This document shows, in pieces, positions 7,408 through 17,654 of a stretch of 64,000 nucleotides of DNA (its first letter is position 1; the number at the start of each line of letters is the position of its first letter). The notes under the pieces were generated by a model. That model saw only the letters and a program-made list of their open reading frames with translations. It ran no database searches and was not told the origin of the DNA. The stretch is from positions 62,001 through 126,000 of the forward strand of contig DAIPMW010000003.1 in NCBI GenBank assembly GCA_036768475.1, written 5' to 3'. A program made the translations under genes and the position numbers. The DNA is from JAEUMD01 sp036768475 (GTDB lineage Bacteria; Pseudomonadota; Alphaproteobacteria; Rhizobiales; Hyphomicrobiaceae).

Positions 7408-8379
7408 ATGCGCATCGCGACGTTCAATTTGGAAAGCCTCGACTTGCCGCCGCGGGCAAACCGCCCGCTCGACGAGCGTATCGCGATGCTCGCGCCAGAA
7501 CTGCAGCGCGCACGCGCCGACGTCCTGTGTCTCCAGGAAGTCAACGGGCAGCACGATCCGGGCCACCACCGGCGAACGCTGATTGCGCTCGACAGGCTGC
7601 TCGAAGACACGCCTTACGCGCACTATCACCGGGCGGTCAGCGAGATGAACACGGGCAGCGGTATAGCAGACGTGCACAACCTCGTGACCTTGTCGCGCTG
7701 GCCGATTGTCTCGGCGCGGTCGCTGCGCAATGTACTGGTCGACCCGCTGACCTATCGCCCGGTCACTGCCGGGCTGTCGGCGGATGTCGACGAGACCGTC
7801 GTATTCGACCGGCCGCTGCTGGTGACCGAGATCGATACCGGCGAGGAAAAAAGGCTCATGGTGTTCAATTGCCATCTGCGCGCGCCTCTCGCCTCCAGCA
7901 TCCCGGGACAAAAGCTCGCTCCATTCGTCTGGCGCACGGTCGGTGGCTGGGCCGAAGGGTTCTGTCTGTCCTCCATGAAGCGAAATGCGCAGGCGCTCGA
8001 ATTGCGGCTCGCCATCGACGACCTTCTCAATGCCGATCCTCAGGCGTTCATCGTCGTTGCGGGAGATTTCAATGCGGAGGACCACGAATCCCCGCTACGC
8101 ATCGTGGTGGGCGCCGAGCAGGACACGGGGAATGGCGCGCTCGCTGTGCAGTCGATGATCGTGCTCGACCGGGCAGTGGAGGAGGGACGCCGCTTCAGCG
8201 TGATCCATCAAGGGCGGCCGCAGATGCTCGATCACATTCTGGCGAGCCGTGCCATGTATGGCCGCTTCGCCTCGATCGAGGTGCACAACGAGGCACTGTC
8301 GGACGAGGCTGTGGGGTTTGCACGCGTCGATCGACCTGCCGGCTCCTATCATGCGTGCGTGGTTGCGGAATTCGCCTGA
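7408..8379 (+). CDS. Endonuclease/exonuclease/phosphatase (EEP) family protein
   Basis: A 323-residue protein of the metal-dependent EEP fold. The family residues are visible: N7 in RIATFNLES, E44 in LCLQEVNG, GDFNAED in the middle and DHIL near the C-terminus. Substrates in this family range from DNA to phosphoinositides and cannot be told from sequence. There is no signal peptide, so it is probably cytosolic. The ATG at 7408 is preferred: GGAG lies about ten bases upstream and the fold starts directly. The longer frame from 7228 lies inside the preceding gene. Confidence 0.85.
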   Translation: MRIATFNLESLDLPPRANRPLDERIAMLAPELQRARADVLCLQEVNGQHDPGHHRRTLIALDRLLEDTPYAHYHRAVSEMNTGSGIADVHNLVTLSRWPIVSARSLRNVLVDPLTYRPVTAGLSADVDETVVFDRPLLVTEIDTGEEKRLMVFNCHLRAPLASSIPGQKLAPFVWRTVGGWAEGFCLSSMKRNAQALELRLAIDDLLNADPQAFIVVAGDFNAEDHESPLRIVVGAEQDTGNGALAVQSMIVLDRAVEEGRRFSVIHQGRPQMLDHILASRAMYGRFASIEVHNEALSDEAVGFARVDRPAGSYHACVVAEFA

Positions 8380-8463
8380 GCCATGACAAGGTGCAGAGTG
8401 CAGCCGCGTCGGCGTCCGACGCGGCAATTGTCTGTCTCCGGAGCTGTTTTCCTCCTGCAATGC

Positions 8464-8862
8464 ATGACTAGTGATTCCTCGTCTGAGAAGAGCAAACACC
8501 GGCATCTCGTCTGGTTCACTGTGGCAGCGGGCGTGCTGCTGGCCGTGATCGGCGTGCGGTTCATGATCGTGCCGCGGACCGCGGCCAACAATTTCGGCCT
8601 CGCCAAAGAGATCAAGGGCTATGAGTTGCACCAGATGGTGGGGCTGCGCGACCTTTGGCTCGGAGGCCTTGCCATCGTGTTGGGCGTGATGCGCGAATGG
8701 CGGGCACTCATGGTCTGGTTCGCCCTGGGAGCGATCGTGTGTTGGGGTGATGCCGGAATTGCATTGAATTCGAGCGGCAAGGCCGTGGCGGTCGCCTTTC
8801 ACGTTCTCTCCGGGGTGTTCTGCGCGGCTCTTGCGCTGGCAATCCGCGCGCGCTTGCGCTGA
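8464..8862 (+). CDS. Small membrane protein, DUF4267-like
   Basis: A 132-residue protein with a short polar N-terminus and four predicted hydrophobic segments near 17-36, 58-76, 80-100 and 106-126. The pattern GVRFMIVP...NFGL followed by GLRDLWLG resembles DUF4267 membrane proteins, whose function is unknown. The ATG at 8464 is chosen because the upstream frame from 8383 adds an arginine-rich stretch without family support; no strong ribosome site is visible. Confidence 0.65.
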   Translation: MTSDSSSEKSKHRHLVWFTVAAGVLLAVIGVRFMIVPRTAANNFGLAKEIKGYELHQMVGLRDLWLGGLAIVLGVMREWRALMVWFALGAIVCWGDAGIALNSSGKAVAVAFHVLSGVFCAALALAIRARLR

Positions 8863-9141
8863 AGGACCGATGCGGCCAGTGCAATAAAGCATATAATATA
8901 TTGATATTTAATGTAAAAATGTTGCTTTGTCCCGTGTCGGCTAAGCCAGGATAATGCGGATTTGCATGTGCTCCCCCGAGCGTGGCCTTAACCCCGCTCA
9001 AGTATCTAGTCTGGCGTTGGCCACAAAGCTTTGGCAAAGAACGAGAGTTGGCGGCTGCCAATACTATGGCCCGGGACGTGCGCGCCGTGCGGGCGGTGAC
9101 GGCGGGGCTTGGTCGGGGAACGTCATGCGGAGTGGCGCAAC
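8863..9141. other. Intergenic region with an AT-rich island
   Basis: Bases 8881-8932 are strikingly AT-rich against the GC-rich surroundings and contain TATAAT at 8892-8897, but no matching -35 lies at the right distance. A small hairpin TTGGC-GGCT-GCCAA is at 9048-9061. No gene is supported. Confidence 0.6.
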
Positions 9142-9570
9142 ATGATCGACAACCTGTTCCTGCTTGCCATAGCCGCCTTCGGATGGGGGCTCAGCCTCAC
9201 AACCTACCGGCTCTTTGCACGTAAGAACAACTGGCCGATGGGCTCTCTGCATGCCGATCTCCCTGTCATTCCCATCCTCTTGGGCCTTTTCGCGCTCACC
9301 ATGGGACTGTTGTTCGCCGCGGCCCGTGGTGCCTACGACGGCGGCTGGATCATCGTTCTTTGCGGCATTCTGCTGGCGATCTTCTGGACCGGTTTTCTGC
9401 GTGTCGGCTCGCAGATCTCTTTGTTTCTCGCACCGGTGGCTGCGGCGCTTCTGCTTATCGGATGGCTGCCGGTCATTCTGGGATACGAGCAGCCGCGCTG
9501 GGCACATGCGCGGCCGGCAGATCTGGTCAAGCGCACAGACCCCGTCGCACCGGCAAAGCCGGACTTTTGA
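9142..9570 (+). CDS. Hypothetical four-helix membrane protein
   Basis: A 142-residue protein with hydrophobic segments near 4-22, 41-62, 67-85 and 92-113 and a polar C-terminal tail. I recognise no family. The ATG at 9142 is used because earlier in-frame starts add polar residues ahead of the first membrane helix; AGTGG at 9131-9135 is a poor ribosome site. It lies alone between AT-rich non-coding DNA and the nuoE leader. Confidence 0.6.
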   Translation: MIDNLFLLAIAAFGWGLSLTTYRLFARKNNWPMGSLHADLPVIPILLGLFALTMGLLFAAARGAYDGGWIIVLCGILLAIFWTGFLRVGSQISLFLAPVAAALLLIGWLPVILGYEQPRWAHARPADLVKRTDPVAPAKPDF

Positions 9571-9965
9571 GCAAACCGTTCCAGCGCCTGATACTGCGCA
9601 ATTCGCTCGAATGGTCGCGATTTGCATTCGCATCTCTAGAAGTCATGAAATGCAGCGTGCACAGGGTCTCGTCGGCTTGCTGAAATTTGACAAGCGGCGC
9701 ATGACGGGCCCTTCCTTGATCAAACGCAAGAGATGAGCAGGAAATTCGCAGGTTATGCGTCGGTGATTTCGACCATCTGCTGCTATAGAAGCAAGCGCGG
9801 GAGCCTTGCTTTAGTGACCTGTACGACGTAGGGAACAGGGGTCTGTCCGCCTGGGGAAGTCGTGGACCGACCGGGGGTGCCCTTACAGCACCCGGGTGCA
9901 TTCACCCACAGCCGCAATCTGAACTTCTCCCCGCCGCCTGTCGCCAGGAGCCCGAGGAGCCATCG
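9571..9965. other. Leader region upstream of nuoE
   Basis: 395 bases without a credible gene. It contains hairpins with arms GCAAG/CTTGC at about 9791-9809 and GGGTGC/GCACCC at 9875-9893. Because the nuo cluster resumes at 9966 after a 4-kb interruption, a second nuo promoter probably lies here, but I cannot pick a convincing -35/-10 pair. Confidence 0.5.
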
Positions 9966-10973
9966 ATGGCCGTTCGCCGCCTGCATCCGGACCAACCACC
10001 GAGCTTTGCCTTCAGCCCAGAAAATCTTGCTTGGGCGAAGGAGACGATCGCGAAATACCCGCCCGGCAAGGAGGCCTCCGCTGTGCTGCCCGTGCTGTGG
10101 CGCGCGCAAGAACAGAATGACGGCTGGCTGCCGGAGCCGGCTATCCGCTATGTCGCCGACATGCTGGGCATGGCCTATATCCGCGTGCTCGAAGTGGCGA
10201 CGTTCTACACGATGTTCCAGCTTTCGCCGGTGGGCAGGAAGGCGCACGTGCAGGTCTGCGGCACGACCCCATGCATGCTGCGCGGCGCGGAGGACCTCAT
10301 CAAGGTCTGCAAATCCAAGATTCACCAGGAGCCGCATCATCTCTCCAAAGATGGCGACTTCTCTTGGGAAGAGGTGGAGTGCCTGGGCGCGTGCGCGAAT
10401 GCACCGATGGTGCAGATCTACAAGGACACCTACGAAGATCTCACACCTGAACTGTTCGAAAAGCTGCTGGAAGGATTCGCCACGGGCAATCTGCCCAAGC
10501 CTGGCTCGCAAATCGGCCGAACGGCATCGTGCCCGCAGGACGGCCCGACGACGCTTTCGGATCCTTCTCTCTACGACGGTTCGACGATTGGTGCGTGGAA
10601 AAGGCGGTTTGCTGACACGGCCGCGCAGTCGGTTGGTGCGACGGGCGGTGCGGAGACTGAGGCCAGCACGGCGGCTCCAACCGCCAGTCCGGGCAAGGTT
10701 CCTGAACTTCTCAAAGCGCCCCGAGAGGGCAAGGGCGACGACCTCACGCTCATCTGGGGCGTGGCCGACAAACTCCAGGAGCAACTCAACGACCTGGGCA
10801 TTTGGCACTTCGATCAAATTGCCAAGTGGACTCCTGAGGAAATTGCGTGGTTCGAATCAACGATGCAGGGCTTCAAGGGTCGCGTGGAGCGCGACAAGTG
10901 GATCGAGCAGTGCCAGAAGCTGGCGCGAGGCTGGCGGCCGGAGCACGCCGCGGGCGAGCGGCCCAAGGAGTAG
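9966..10973 (+). CDS. nuoE: NADH-quinone oxidoreductase subunit E with C-terminal helix-hairpin-helix extension
   Basis: A 335-residue 24-kDa subunit with a thioredoxin-like domain that holds [2Fe-2S] cluster N1a; the ligands are C98 and C103 (VCGTTPC) and C139 and C143 (ECLGAC). The core ends near residue 175, the usual length of bacterial NuoE. About 160 extra residues follow: a low-complexity Ala/Thr/Pro linker (190-250), then a folded-looking domain from DDLTLIWGVADKL at 258 to about 320. That domain closely matches the tail of ribosomal protein S2 in this window and resembles the H3TH/helix-hairpin-helix domain seen on some alphaproteobacterial proteins. Confidence 0.95.
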   Translation: MAVRRLHPDQPPSFAFSPENLAWAKETIAKYPPGKEASAVLPVLWRAQEQNDGWLPEPAIRYVADMLGMAYIRVLEVATFYTMFQLSPVGRKAHVQVCGTTPCMLRGAEDLIKVCKSKIHQEPHHLSKDGDFSWEEVECLGACANAPMVQIYKDTYEDLTPELFEKLLEGFATGNLPKPGSQIGRTASCPQDGPTTLSDPSLYDGSTIGAWKRRFADTAAQSVGATGGAETEASTAAPTASPGKVPELLKAPREGKGDDLTLIWGVADKLQEQLNDLGIWHFDQIAKWTPEEIAWFESTMQGFKGRVERDKWIEQCQKLARGWRPEHAAGERPKE

Positions 10974-10980
10974 CACCGCG

Positions 10981-11026
10981 ATGTGGGACAACGGTGCGCA
11001 GCAATACTGGGAGCTGAGACAGAGCC

Positions 11027-11037
<11 letters not shown>
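10981..11037 (+). CDS. Possible 18-codon ORF bridging nuoE and nuoF
   Basis: ATG at 10981 is preceded at ten bases by AAGGAG (10965-10970), a better ribosome site than the one before nuoF. The frame encodes MWDNGAQQYWELRQSHAG and its TGA at 11035-11037 overlaps the nuoF start at 11027. It could couple nuoE and nuoF translation. It may equally be chance. Confidence 0.3.
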
Positions 11038-12310
<1,273 letters not shown>

Positions 12311-12332
12311 GCGAGAGGCTAAAGGCAAGCTC

Positions 12333-14450
12333 ATGCCCAAGAAACTCATTATCGACGGCAAGGAAATCGAAGTTGCGGACGGTACCACGCTGTTGCAGGC
12401 GTGCGAGCAGGCCGGCGCCGAGATCCCGCGCTTCTGCTATCACGAGCGGCTGTCCATCGCCGGCAACTGCCGCATGTGCCTGGTCGAGGTGGAAGGCGCG
12501 CCCAAGCCGGTTGCGTCGTGTGCACAGACCGTCAACGAGTTGCGACCCAACCCGGACGGCTCGCCCAACGTCGTGTTCACCAAGAGCCCGACGGTGAAAA
12601 AGGCGCGTGAAGGCGTAATGGAGTTCCTGCTCATCAACCATCCGCTCGACTGTCCGATCTGCGACCAGGGCGGCGAGTGCGATCTTCAGGACCAGGCCGT
12701 CGCCTTCGGCCTCGGCGGCTCGCGCTATCACGAGAACAAGCGGGCGGTGGAGGAAAAGTATATCGGACCGCTCATCAAGACGATGATGACGCGGTGCATC
12801 CATTGCACGCGCTGTGTGCGCTACATGACCGAGGTCGCGGGCGTTGAGGAATTGGGTCTCATCAGCCGCGGCGAGGATGCGGAGATCACGACCTATCTCG
12901 AAAAGGGCATCCTTTCCGAGATGAGCGCCAATGCGGTCGACCTGTGTCCGGTCGGAGCGCTGACGCACCGGCCGTGGGCGCACAACGCGCGGCCCTGGGA
13001 GCTGCGAAAGACCGAATCGATCGACGTGATGGACGCAGTGGGCTGCAACATCCGGGTCGATACGCGCGGTTCGGAAGTAATGCGCATCCTGCCACGCAAT
13101 AACGATGCGGTGAACGAAGAGTGGATCTCCGACAAGACGCGACACGTTGTCGACGGGCTCAAAACGCAGCGTCTCGACCAGCCCTACGTGCGCAAGGATG
13201 GACGCCTGATAGCCGCTTCGTGGGACGAGGCACTGGGGCTCGTGGCAGAGAAGATCAAGGCAGCCGCGCCTGAGCGTATCGGTGCGATCGCGGGGGATCT
13301 CGCGGGGGCCGAGGAGATGTTCGCGCTGAAAGAGTTGCTCGGCTCGCTCGGCATCACGAATATCGATTGCCGCGCGCCACATGAGGCGCACGATCCAGCA
13401 ACCGGACGTTCGTCCTACGTTTTCAATACGACGATCGCGAGCATCGATGATGCGGATGCCATTCTGATCATTGGCTCTAATCCCCGGCTCGAGGCGCCAG
13501 TTCTCAACTCGCGCATCCGCCAAAGGTGGCGCCAGGGCGGCCTTGCCATGGGTCTGATTGGTGCGGCGGCACCGCTCACCTATGATTACGTGCATATTGG
13601 CGGCGGCGCGCAGGCGCTCGCTGATCTCGCCGAGGGCAAGCACGACTTCGCGAACGTGCTTGCGAAGGCGAAGCGGCCGATGGTGATCGTCGGTGTTGGC
13701 GCTTGTGCCCGTACAGATGGTGCGGTGATGCTGTCGCTTGCCGCGCGGGTTGCCGAAGCGGCAGCCAAGGATACGGACGAGGGTTGGTCGGTTTTCAACG
13801 TGCTGCATACCGCCGCCGGACGGGTCGGGGGCCTGGATCTGGGCTTCGTTCCGGGTAAGGGCGGGCTGGCTACGGCTGACATGATGGCGGCGGCCGGCAG
13901 CGGGGCGCTCGAAGTGGTGTGGCTGCTCGGCGCCGACGAAATCGACATGTCTGCGCTCGGCTCGGCATTCGTGATCTACCAGGGCACGCATGGCGACGAA
14001 GGCGCACACCGCGCAGACGTCATCCTACCGGGTGCAGCCTACACCGAGAAAAGCGCGACATACGTCAACACCGAAGGCCGCGTCCAGACGACGACCCGCA
14101 CAGTATTCCCGCCGGGCTCGGCGAAAGAGGATTGGACGATCGTGCGGGCACTGTCGGCGCGGCTCGGATCGACGCTGGGTTTCGACACGCTCGCGCAGTT
14201 GCGCGCTCAGATGTACAAGTCGGCGCCGACACTGGCGCGCCTCGACGAGCCGAACCGGGGTGCGGGAGAAGCCGGCGTGCTCGCCAAGCTGGCGCAAGCC
14301 GGCGGCATGGCGGACGCGACGGCCTTCGCGCCAGTGATCGAGGATTTCTATCTGACCAATCCGATCGCACGCGCGTCGGCCGTCATGGCGGAGCTTTCGG
14401 CTCTCAACAAAGCGGCTGCGGGCCAAGGCGGCCTGAGAGCGGCGGAATGA
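12333..14450 (+). CDS. nuoG: NADH-quinone oxidoreductase subunit G
   Basis: A 705-residue 75-kDa subunit that carries several clusters along the electron wire. The N-terminal ferredoxin domain has C35, C46, C49 and C63 (N1b); the N5 ligands are H103, C107, C110 and C116; the N4 ligands are C155, C158, C161 and C205. A molybdopterin-oxidoreductase-like domain follows without the molybdenum cofactor role. The extra N7 cysteine set of some enterobacterial NuoG proteins is not seen. The length is close to other alphaproteobacterial and mitochondrial homologues. Confidence 0.98.
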   Translation: MPKKLIIDGKEIEVADGTTLLQACEQAGAEIPRFCYHERLSIAGNCRMCLVEVEGAPKPVASCAQTVNELRPNPDGSPNVVFTKSPTVKKAREGVMEFLLINHPLDCPICDQGGECDLQDQAVAFGLGGSRYHENKRAVEEKYIGPLIKTMMTRCIHCTRCVRYMTEVAGVEELGLISRGEDAEITTYLEKGILSEMSANAVDLCPVGALTHRPWAHNARPWELRKTESIDVMDAVGCNIRVDTRGSEVMRILPRNNDAVNEEWISDKTRHVVDGLKTQRLDQPYVRKDGRLIAASWDEALGLVAEKIKAAAPERIGAIAGDLAGAEEMFALKELLGSLGITNIDCRAPHEAHDPATGRSSYVFNTTIASIDDADAILIIGSNPRLEAPVLNSRIRQRWRQGGLAMGLIGAAAPLTYDYVHIGGGAQALADLAEGKHDFANVLAKAKRPMVIVGVGACARTDGAVMLSLAARVAEAAAKDTDEGWSVFNVLHTAAGRVGGLDLGFVPGKGGLATADMMAAAGSGALEVVWLLGADEIDMSALGSAFVIYQGTHGDEGAHRADVILPGAAYTEKSATYVNTEGRVQTTTRTVFPPGSAKEDWTIVRALSARLGSTLGFDTLAQLRAQMYKSAPTLARLDEPNRGAGEAGVLAKLAQAGGMADATAFAPVIEDFYLTNPIARASAVMAELSALNKAAAGQGGLRAAE

Positions 14451-14469
14451 GGGGGCAGGAGGCAAGGCC

Positions 14470-15564
14470 ATGATCAACACTGTGATCGAGTGGTTGAACA
14501 CCACGCTGCCGCTTCCGGGTTGGCTCGACTGGATGTGGTGGACCCTCGTCTATGTGGTTGCGAGCTTGGCGCTGCTGGTCGGCCTGCTTGTGCTGATCGC
14601 ATTCCTGCTTCTCATGGACCGCAAGGTGTGGGCCGCTGTACAGATGCGGCGCGGCCCCAATGTGGTGGGTCCGTTCGGCCTTTTGCAGTCGTTCGCCGAT
14701 CTCTTGAAGTTCGTGTTCAAGGAGCCGGTTATTCCTGCAGGCGCGGACAAAGGCGTTTTTCTGCTGGCACCGCTGGCAACGGCGACATTCGCGCTTGCAG
14801 GGTGGGCGGTGATCCCGGTCAGCGAAAATGCCTGGGGCAAATGGGTGATCTCCGACTTGAATGTCGGCGTTCTCTACATCCTGGCGCTGTCATCGCTTGG
14901 CGTGTACGGCATCATCATGGGCGGCTGGGCATCAAACTCGAAATATCCGTTCATGGGCTCGCTTCGGTCGGCGGCGCAGATGGTCTCATATGAGGTATCG
15001 ATCGGCTTCGTCATCATCACGGTGCTGCTGTTGGTGGGCTCGCTGAACCTCACCGATATCGTCAATGCGCAAAAGACCGGGCTTGGCACACAGATCGGCC
15101 TGCCCAACTCAATGGTCGACTGGCACTGGCTGGCGCTATTCCCGATGTTCGTCGTGTTCTTCATCTCGGCGCTGGCAGAGACGAACCGGCCGCCCTTCGA
15201 CCTGCCTGAAGCCGAATCGGAGCTCGTCGCCGGCTTCATGGTCGAGTACTCCTCGACGCCGTACCTGCTCTACATGCTCGGCGAATACGTGGCGATCGTT
15301 GCCATGTGCGCGATGACCACGATCCTGTTTCTGGGTGGCTGGCTGCCGCCGATCGATGTCGCGCCATTCAATTGGGTGCCGGGCATACTGTGGTTCATCC
15401 TCAAGGCCACATTCGTCTTTTTCCTGTTCGCCATGGTGAAGGCGATGGTGCCGCGTTACCGCTATGATCAGTTGATGCGGCTTGGCTGGAAGGTGTTCCT
15501 GCCGCTGTCGCTCCTGATGGTGATCGCGGTGGCCGCAGTGCTCCATTTCGGAGGTCTGGCATGA
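14470..15564 (+). CDS. nuoH: NADH-quinone oxidoreductase subunit H
   Basis: A 364-residue ND1 homologue with about eight transmembrane helices that forms the entrance to the quinone chamber. Diagnostic segments are the early MDRKVWAAVQMRRGPN, the acidic loop AETNRPPFDLPEAESELVAGF and the C-terminal PRYRYDQLMRLGWK. The stop overlaps the next start by four bases (ATGA). Confidence 0.98.
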   Translation: MINTVIEWLNTTLPLPGWLDWMWWTLVYVVASLALLVGLLVLIAFLLLMDRKVWAAVQMRRGPNVVGPFGLLQSFADLLKFVFKEPVIPAGADKGVFLLAPLATATFALAGWAVIPVSENAWGKWVISDLNVGVLYILALSSLGVYGIIMGGWASNSKYPFMGSLRSAAQMVSYEVSIGFVIITVLLLVGSLNLTDIVNAQKTGLGTQIGLPNSMVDWHWLALFPMFVVFFISALAETNRPPFDLPEAESELVAGFMVEYSSTPYLLYMLGEYVAIVAMCAMTTILFLGGWLPPIDVAPFNWVPGILWFILKATFVFFLFAMVKAMVPRYRYDQLMRLGWKVFLPLSLLMVIAVAAVLHFGGLA

Positions 15565-15770
15565 GGCCGGAGCTGATCGGATTTGGTGCCGGTGGCCTGT
15601 TCGGTCTGGCGAACTTGGCCGTGCTGCGCTCTGTCGCGTCGCGCATCGAGGGCATGAAGCCGACGCCGGAGAAGAAGCGAACGGCGGGCATCCTGCGGAT
15701 GGTCGATTTCGTGGACGTAATTGTATTTGCGGTGCTCGGCTACATTCTCGCGCCGATGCTCATGAAATGA
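15561..15770 (+). CDS. Small two-helix membrane protein between nuoH and nuoI
   Basis: A 69-residue protein whose ATG overlaps the nuoH stop. Hydrophobic segments lie near 7-25 and 48-67, with a basic loop KPTPEKKR between them. I recognise no family. Tight overlap with nuoH and a 16-base gap to nuoI show it is part of the operon. A membrane-arm accessory or assembly role is conceivable but not shown by the sequence. Confidence 0.7.
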   Translation: MRPELIGFGAGGLFGLANLAVLRSVASRIEGMKPTPEKKRTAGILRMVDFVDVIVFAVLGYILAPMLMK

Positions 15771-15786
15771 GGACGGAGAGAACCCG

Positions 15787-16275
15787 ATGAGTGTGTCATC
15801 CGGAATCAAATCGCTGTTCCTGTCGGAGTTCGTCTCGGCGTTCTTCCTGACGATGCGCTACTTCTTTGCGCCCAAGGCGACGTTGAACTATCCGTTCGAG
15901 AAAGGTCCGCTATCACCTCGCTTCCGCGGCGAGCATGCGCTGAGACGCTATCCCAACGGCGAAGAGCGATGCATAGCCTGCAAGCTGTGCGAGGCGGTCT
16001 GCCCGGCGCAGGCGATCACCATCGAGGCGGGGCCACGTCGCAATGACGGCACGCGGCGGACGACGCGCTACGACATCGATATGACCAAGTGCATCTACTG
16101 CGGGCTTTGCCAGGAGGCGTGCCCGGTCGAGGCGATCGTGGAAGGCCCCAACTTCGAGTTCGCGACGGAGACCCGTGAGGAGCTTTTCTACTGCAAGGAG
16201 AAGTTGCTTGCGAACGGCGATCGCTGGGAGCGCGAGATCGCCCAGAATCTCGCACTCGATGCGACGTACCGGTGA
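15787..16275 (+). CDS. nuoI: NADH-quinone oxidoreductase subunit I
   Basis: A 162-residue ferredoxin-like subunit with two [4Fe-4S] clusters, N6a and N6b. The two CxxCxxCxxxCP motifs are at C62-C72 and C102-C112. The N-terminal amphipathic segment anchors it to the membrane arm. The length matches alphaproteobacterial and mitochondrial TYKY homologues. A GGA-rich ribosome site precedes the ATG at 15787. Confidence 0.98.
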   Translation: MSVSSGIKSLFLSEFVSAFFLTMRYFFAPKATLNYPFEKGPLSPRFRGEHALRRYPNGEERCIACKLCEAVCPAQAITIEAGPRRNDGTRRTTRYDIDMTKCIYCGLCQEACPVEAIVEGPNFEFATETREELFYCKEKLLANGDRWEREIAQNLALDATYR

Positions 16276-16285
16276 GGGGCGGCAA

Positions 16286-16918
16286 ATGAGCGTGACAGCC
16301 TTCTTCTTCTATGTGTTCGCGGTTCTTGCGGTGATTTCGGCAACGCTGGTGATCACGGCGAAAAACCCGGTGCACGCAGTATTGTACCTGATCCTCACCT
16401 TCTTCAACGCCGCCGGCCTCTTCGTGCTGCTCGGCGCCGAGTTTCTGGCGATGCTGCTCGTCATCGTCTACGTCGGCGCGGTGGCAGTGCTGTTCTTGTT
16501 CGTGGTGATGATGCTCGACGTCGATTTCGCGGAACTGCGCGCCGGCTTCATCAAGAATGCGCCTGTCGGACTGATCGTTGGCGGCATCGTGCTGGCGGAA
16601 CTCATCGCGCTGTTCGGTGTCCACGGGTTCGAACTGGGCCTTGGCAAGCAACTGGCGGCGGCGGCGCCGGCCGGGGTCACGAATACGAAGGCGCTTGGGC
16701 TGCTGATCTACACAAAATATGTCTACTTCTTCCAGGGCGCGGGGCTCGTTTTGCTGGTGGCCATGGTCGGGGCGATCGTCCTGACGCTGCGTCACAAGGA
16801 AGGTGTCAAGCGTCAGTCGATCTCGGTGCAGGTCAACCGCACGCCGGAAACGGCGGTGGAGGTCGTCAAGGTGGCGCCGGGCCAGGCGATCGTGCCATCG
16901 GCGGAGGGGCAGCGATGA
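16286..16918 (+). CDS. nuoJ: NADH-quinone oxidoreductase subunit J
   Basis: A 210-residue ND6 homologue with five membrane helices. The family motif VIVYVGAVAVLFLFVVMMLD, which contains the pi-bulge helix, is clear near residues 58-77. The ATG at 16286 follows GAGGGGCGGC; the longer frame from 16175 runs inside nuoI and is rejected. A polar C-terminal tail of about 40 residues extends beyond the last helix. The stop overlaps the next ATG. Confidence 0.97.
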   Translation: MSVTAFFFYVFAVLAVISATLVITAKNPVHAVLYLILTFFNAAGLFVLLGAEFLAMLLVIVYVGAVAVLFLFVVMMLDVDFAELRAGFIKNAPVGLIVGGIVLAELIALFGVHGFELGLGKQLAAAAPAGVTNTKALGLLIYTKYVYFFQGAGLVLLVAMVGAIVLTLRHKEGVKRQSISVQVNRTPETAVEVVKVAPGQAIVPSAEGQR

Positions 16919-17331
16919 GAGTGGGTGGAAGCAACGAGGGCTGGCCCCGGCATTTGCCATCATCGCCCGATGCCGGGAACGATCTGCAAGAGCTGCCGCG
17001 TGCGATTGCAATGGTGGCGCTTGGTGGTGCGCCGATGCTGGCGTTGGCGGGGCTTGCGCGCCTTGGTCTCGTCGAAGCGGCTGCGATGCCACTTTGGCTG
17101 ACGCTGGGAATCTTGGCGCTCGCCGCGCTCGCGTATTTTGGGGCGATGGTCCGTGCAACGGGGTTGCGGGTTCTGGCGGCTGTCTTGGCGATCGGATTGC
17201 CGCTGGTTCTCTACTACTTCTCGTCTCGTGGCGGTCCAGGCATCGTGATTGCGCCGTTCGCTCTGGTCACGATGTGGATCGTATCGATCATCGCGGCGGT
17301 CTCGTTCGCCAATCTGGGAGGTTCTCAATGA
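16915..17331 (+). CDS. Hypothetical membrane protein between nuoJ and nuoK
   Basis: A 138-residue protein with a polar N-terminus (1-29) and four hydrophobic segments near 30-52, 58-80, 83-101 and 108-132. I recognise no family. It overlaps nuoJ by four bases (ATGA) and nuoK by four bases at the other end, so it is embedded in the translationally coupled series. NuoJ and NuoK normally follow each other directly, so this is an insertion. Confidence 0.75.
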   Translation: MRVGGSNEGWPRHLPSSPDAGNDLQELPRAIAMVALGGAPMLALAGLARLGLVEAAAMPLWLTLGILALAALAYFGAMVRATGLRVLAAVLAIGLPLVLYYFSSRGGPGIVIAPFALVTMWIVSIIAAVSFANLGGSQ

Positions 17332-17636
17332 CGGTCGGACTGGCGCATTACCTCGTGGTGGCGGCGTGCCTGTTCACGCTCGGCATTTTCGGGATCTTTC
17401 TCAATCGCAAGAACGTCATCATCATCCTGATGTCGGTCGAGCTGATGCTGCTCGCCGTCAACATCAATCTCGTGGCGTTTTCGAGCTTCCTGGGCGATCT
17501 GGTCGGCCAGGTGTTCGCGCTGTTCGTACTGACGGTTGCGGCCGCCGAGGCCGCGATCGGTCTGGCGATCGTCGTCGTCTACTTCCGTAACCGGGGCTCG
17601 ATCGCGGTGGAAGACATCAACATGATGAAGGGCTGA
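17328..17636 (+). CDS. nuoK: NADH-quinone oxidoreductase subunit K
   Basis: A 102-residue ND4L homologue with three helices. The conserved membrane glutamates used in proton translocation are in MSVELMLLAVNIN and VAAAEAAIGLA. The length is exactly typical. The ATG at 17328 overlaps the stop of the inserted membrane protein. Confidence 0.98.
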   Translation: MTVGLAHYLVVAACLFTLGIFGIFLNRKNVIIILMSVELMLLAVNINLVAFSSFLGDLVGQVFALFVLTVAAAEAAIGLAIVVVYFRNRGSIAVEDINMMKG

Positions 17637-17654
17637 GCGGCGGAGCGCTAACCT

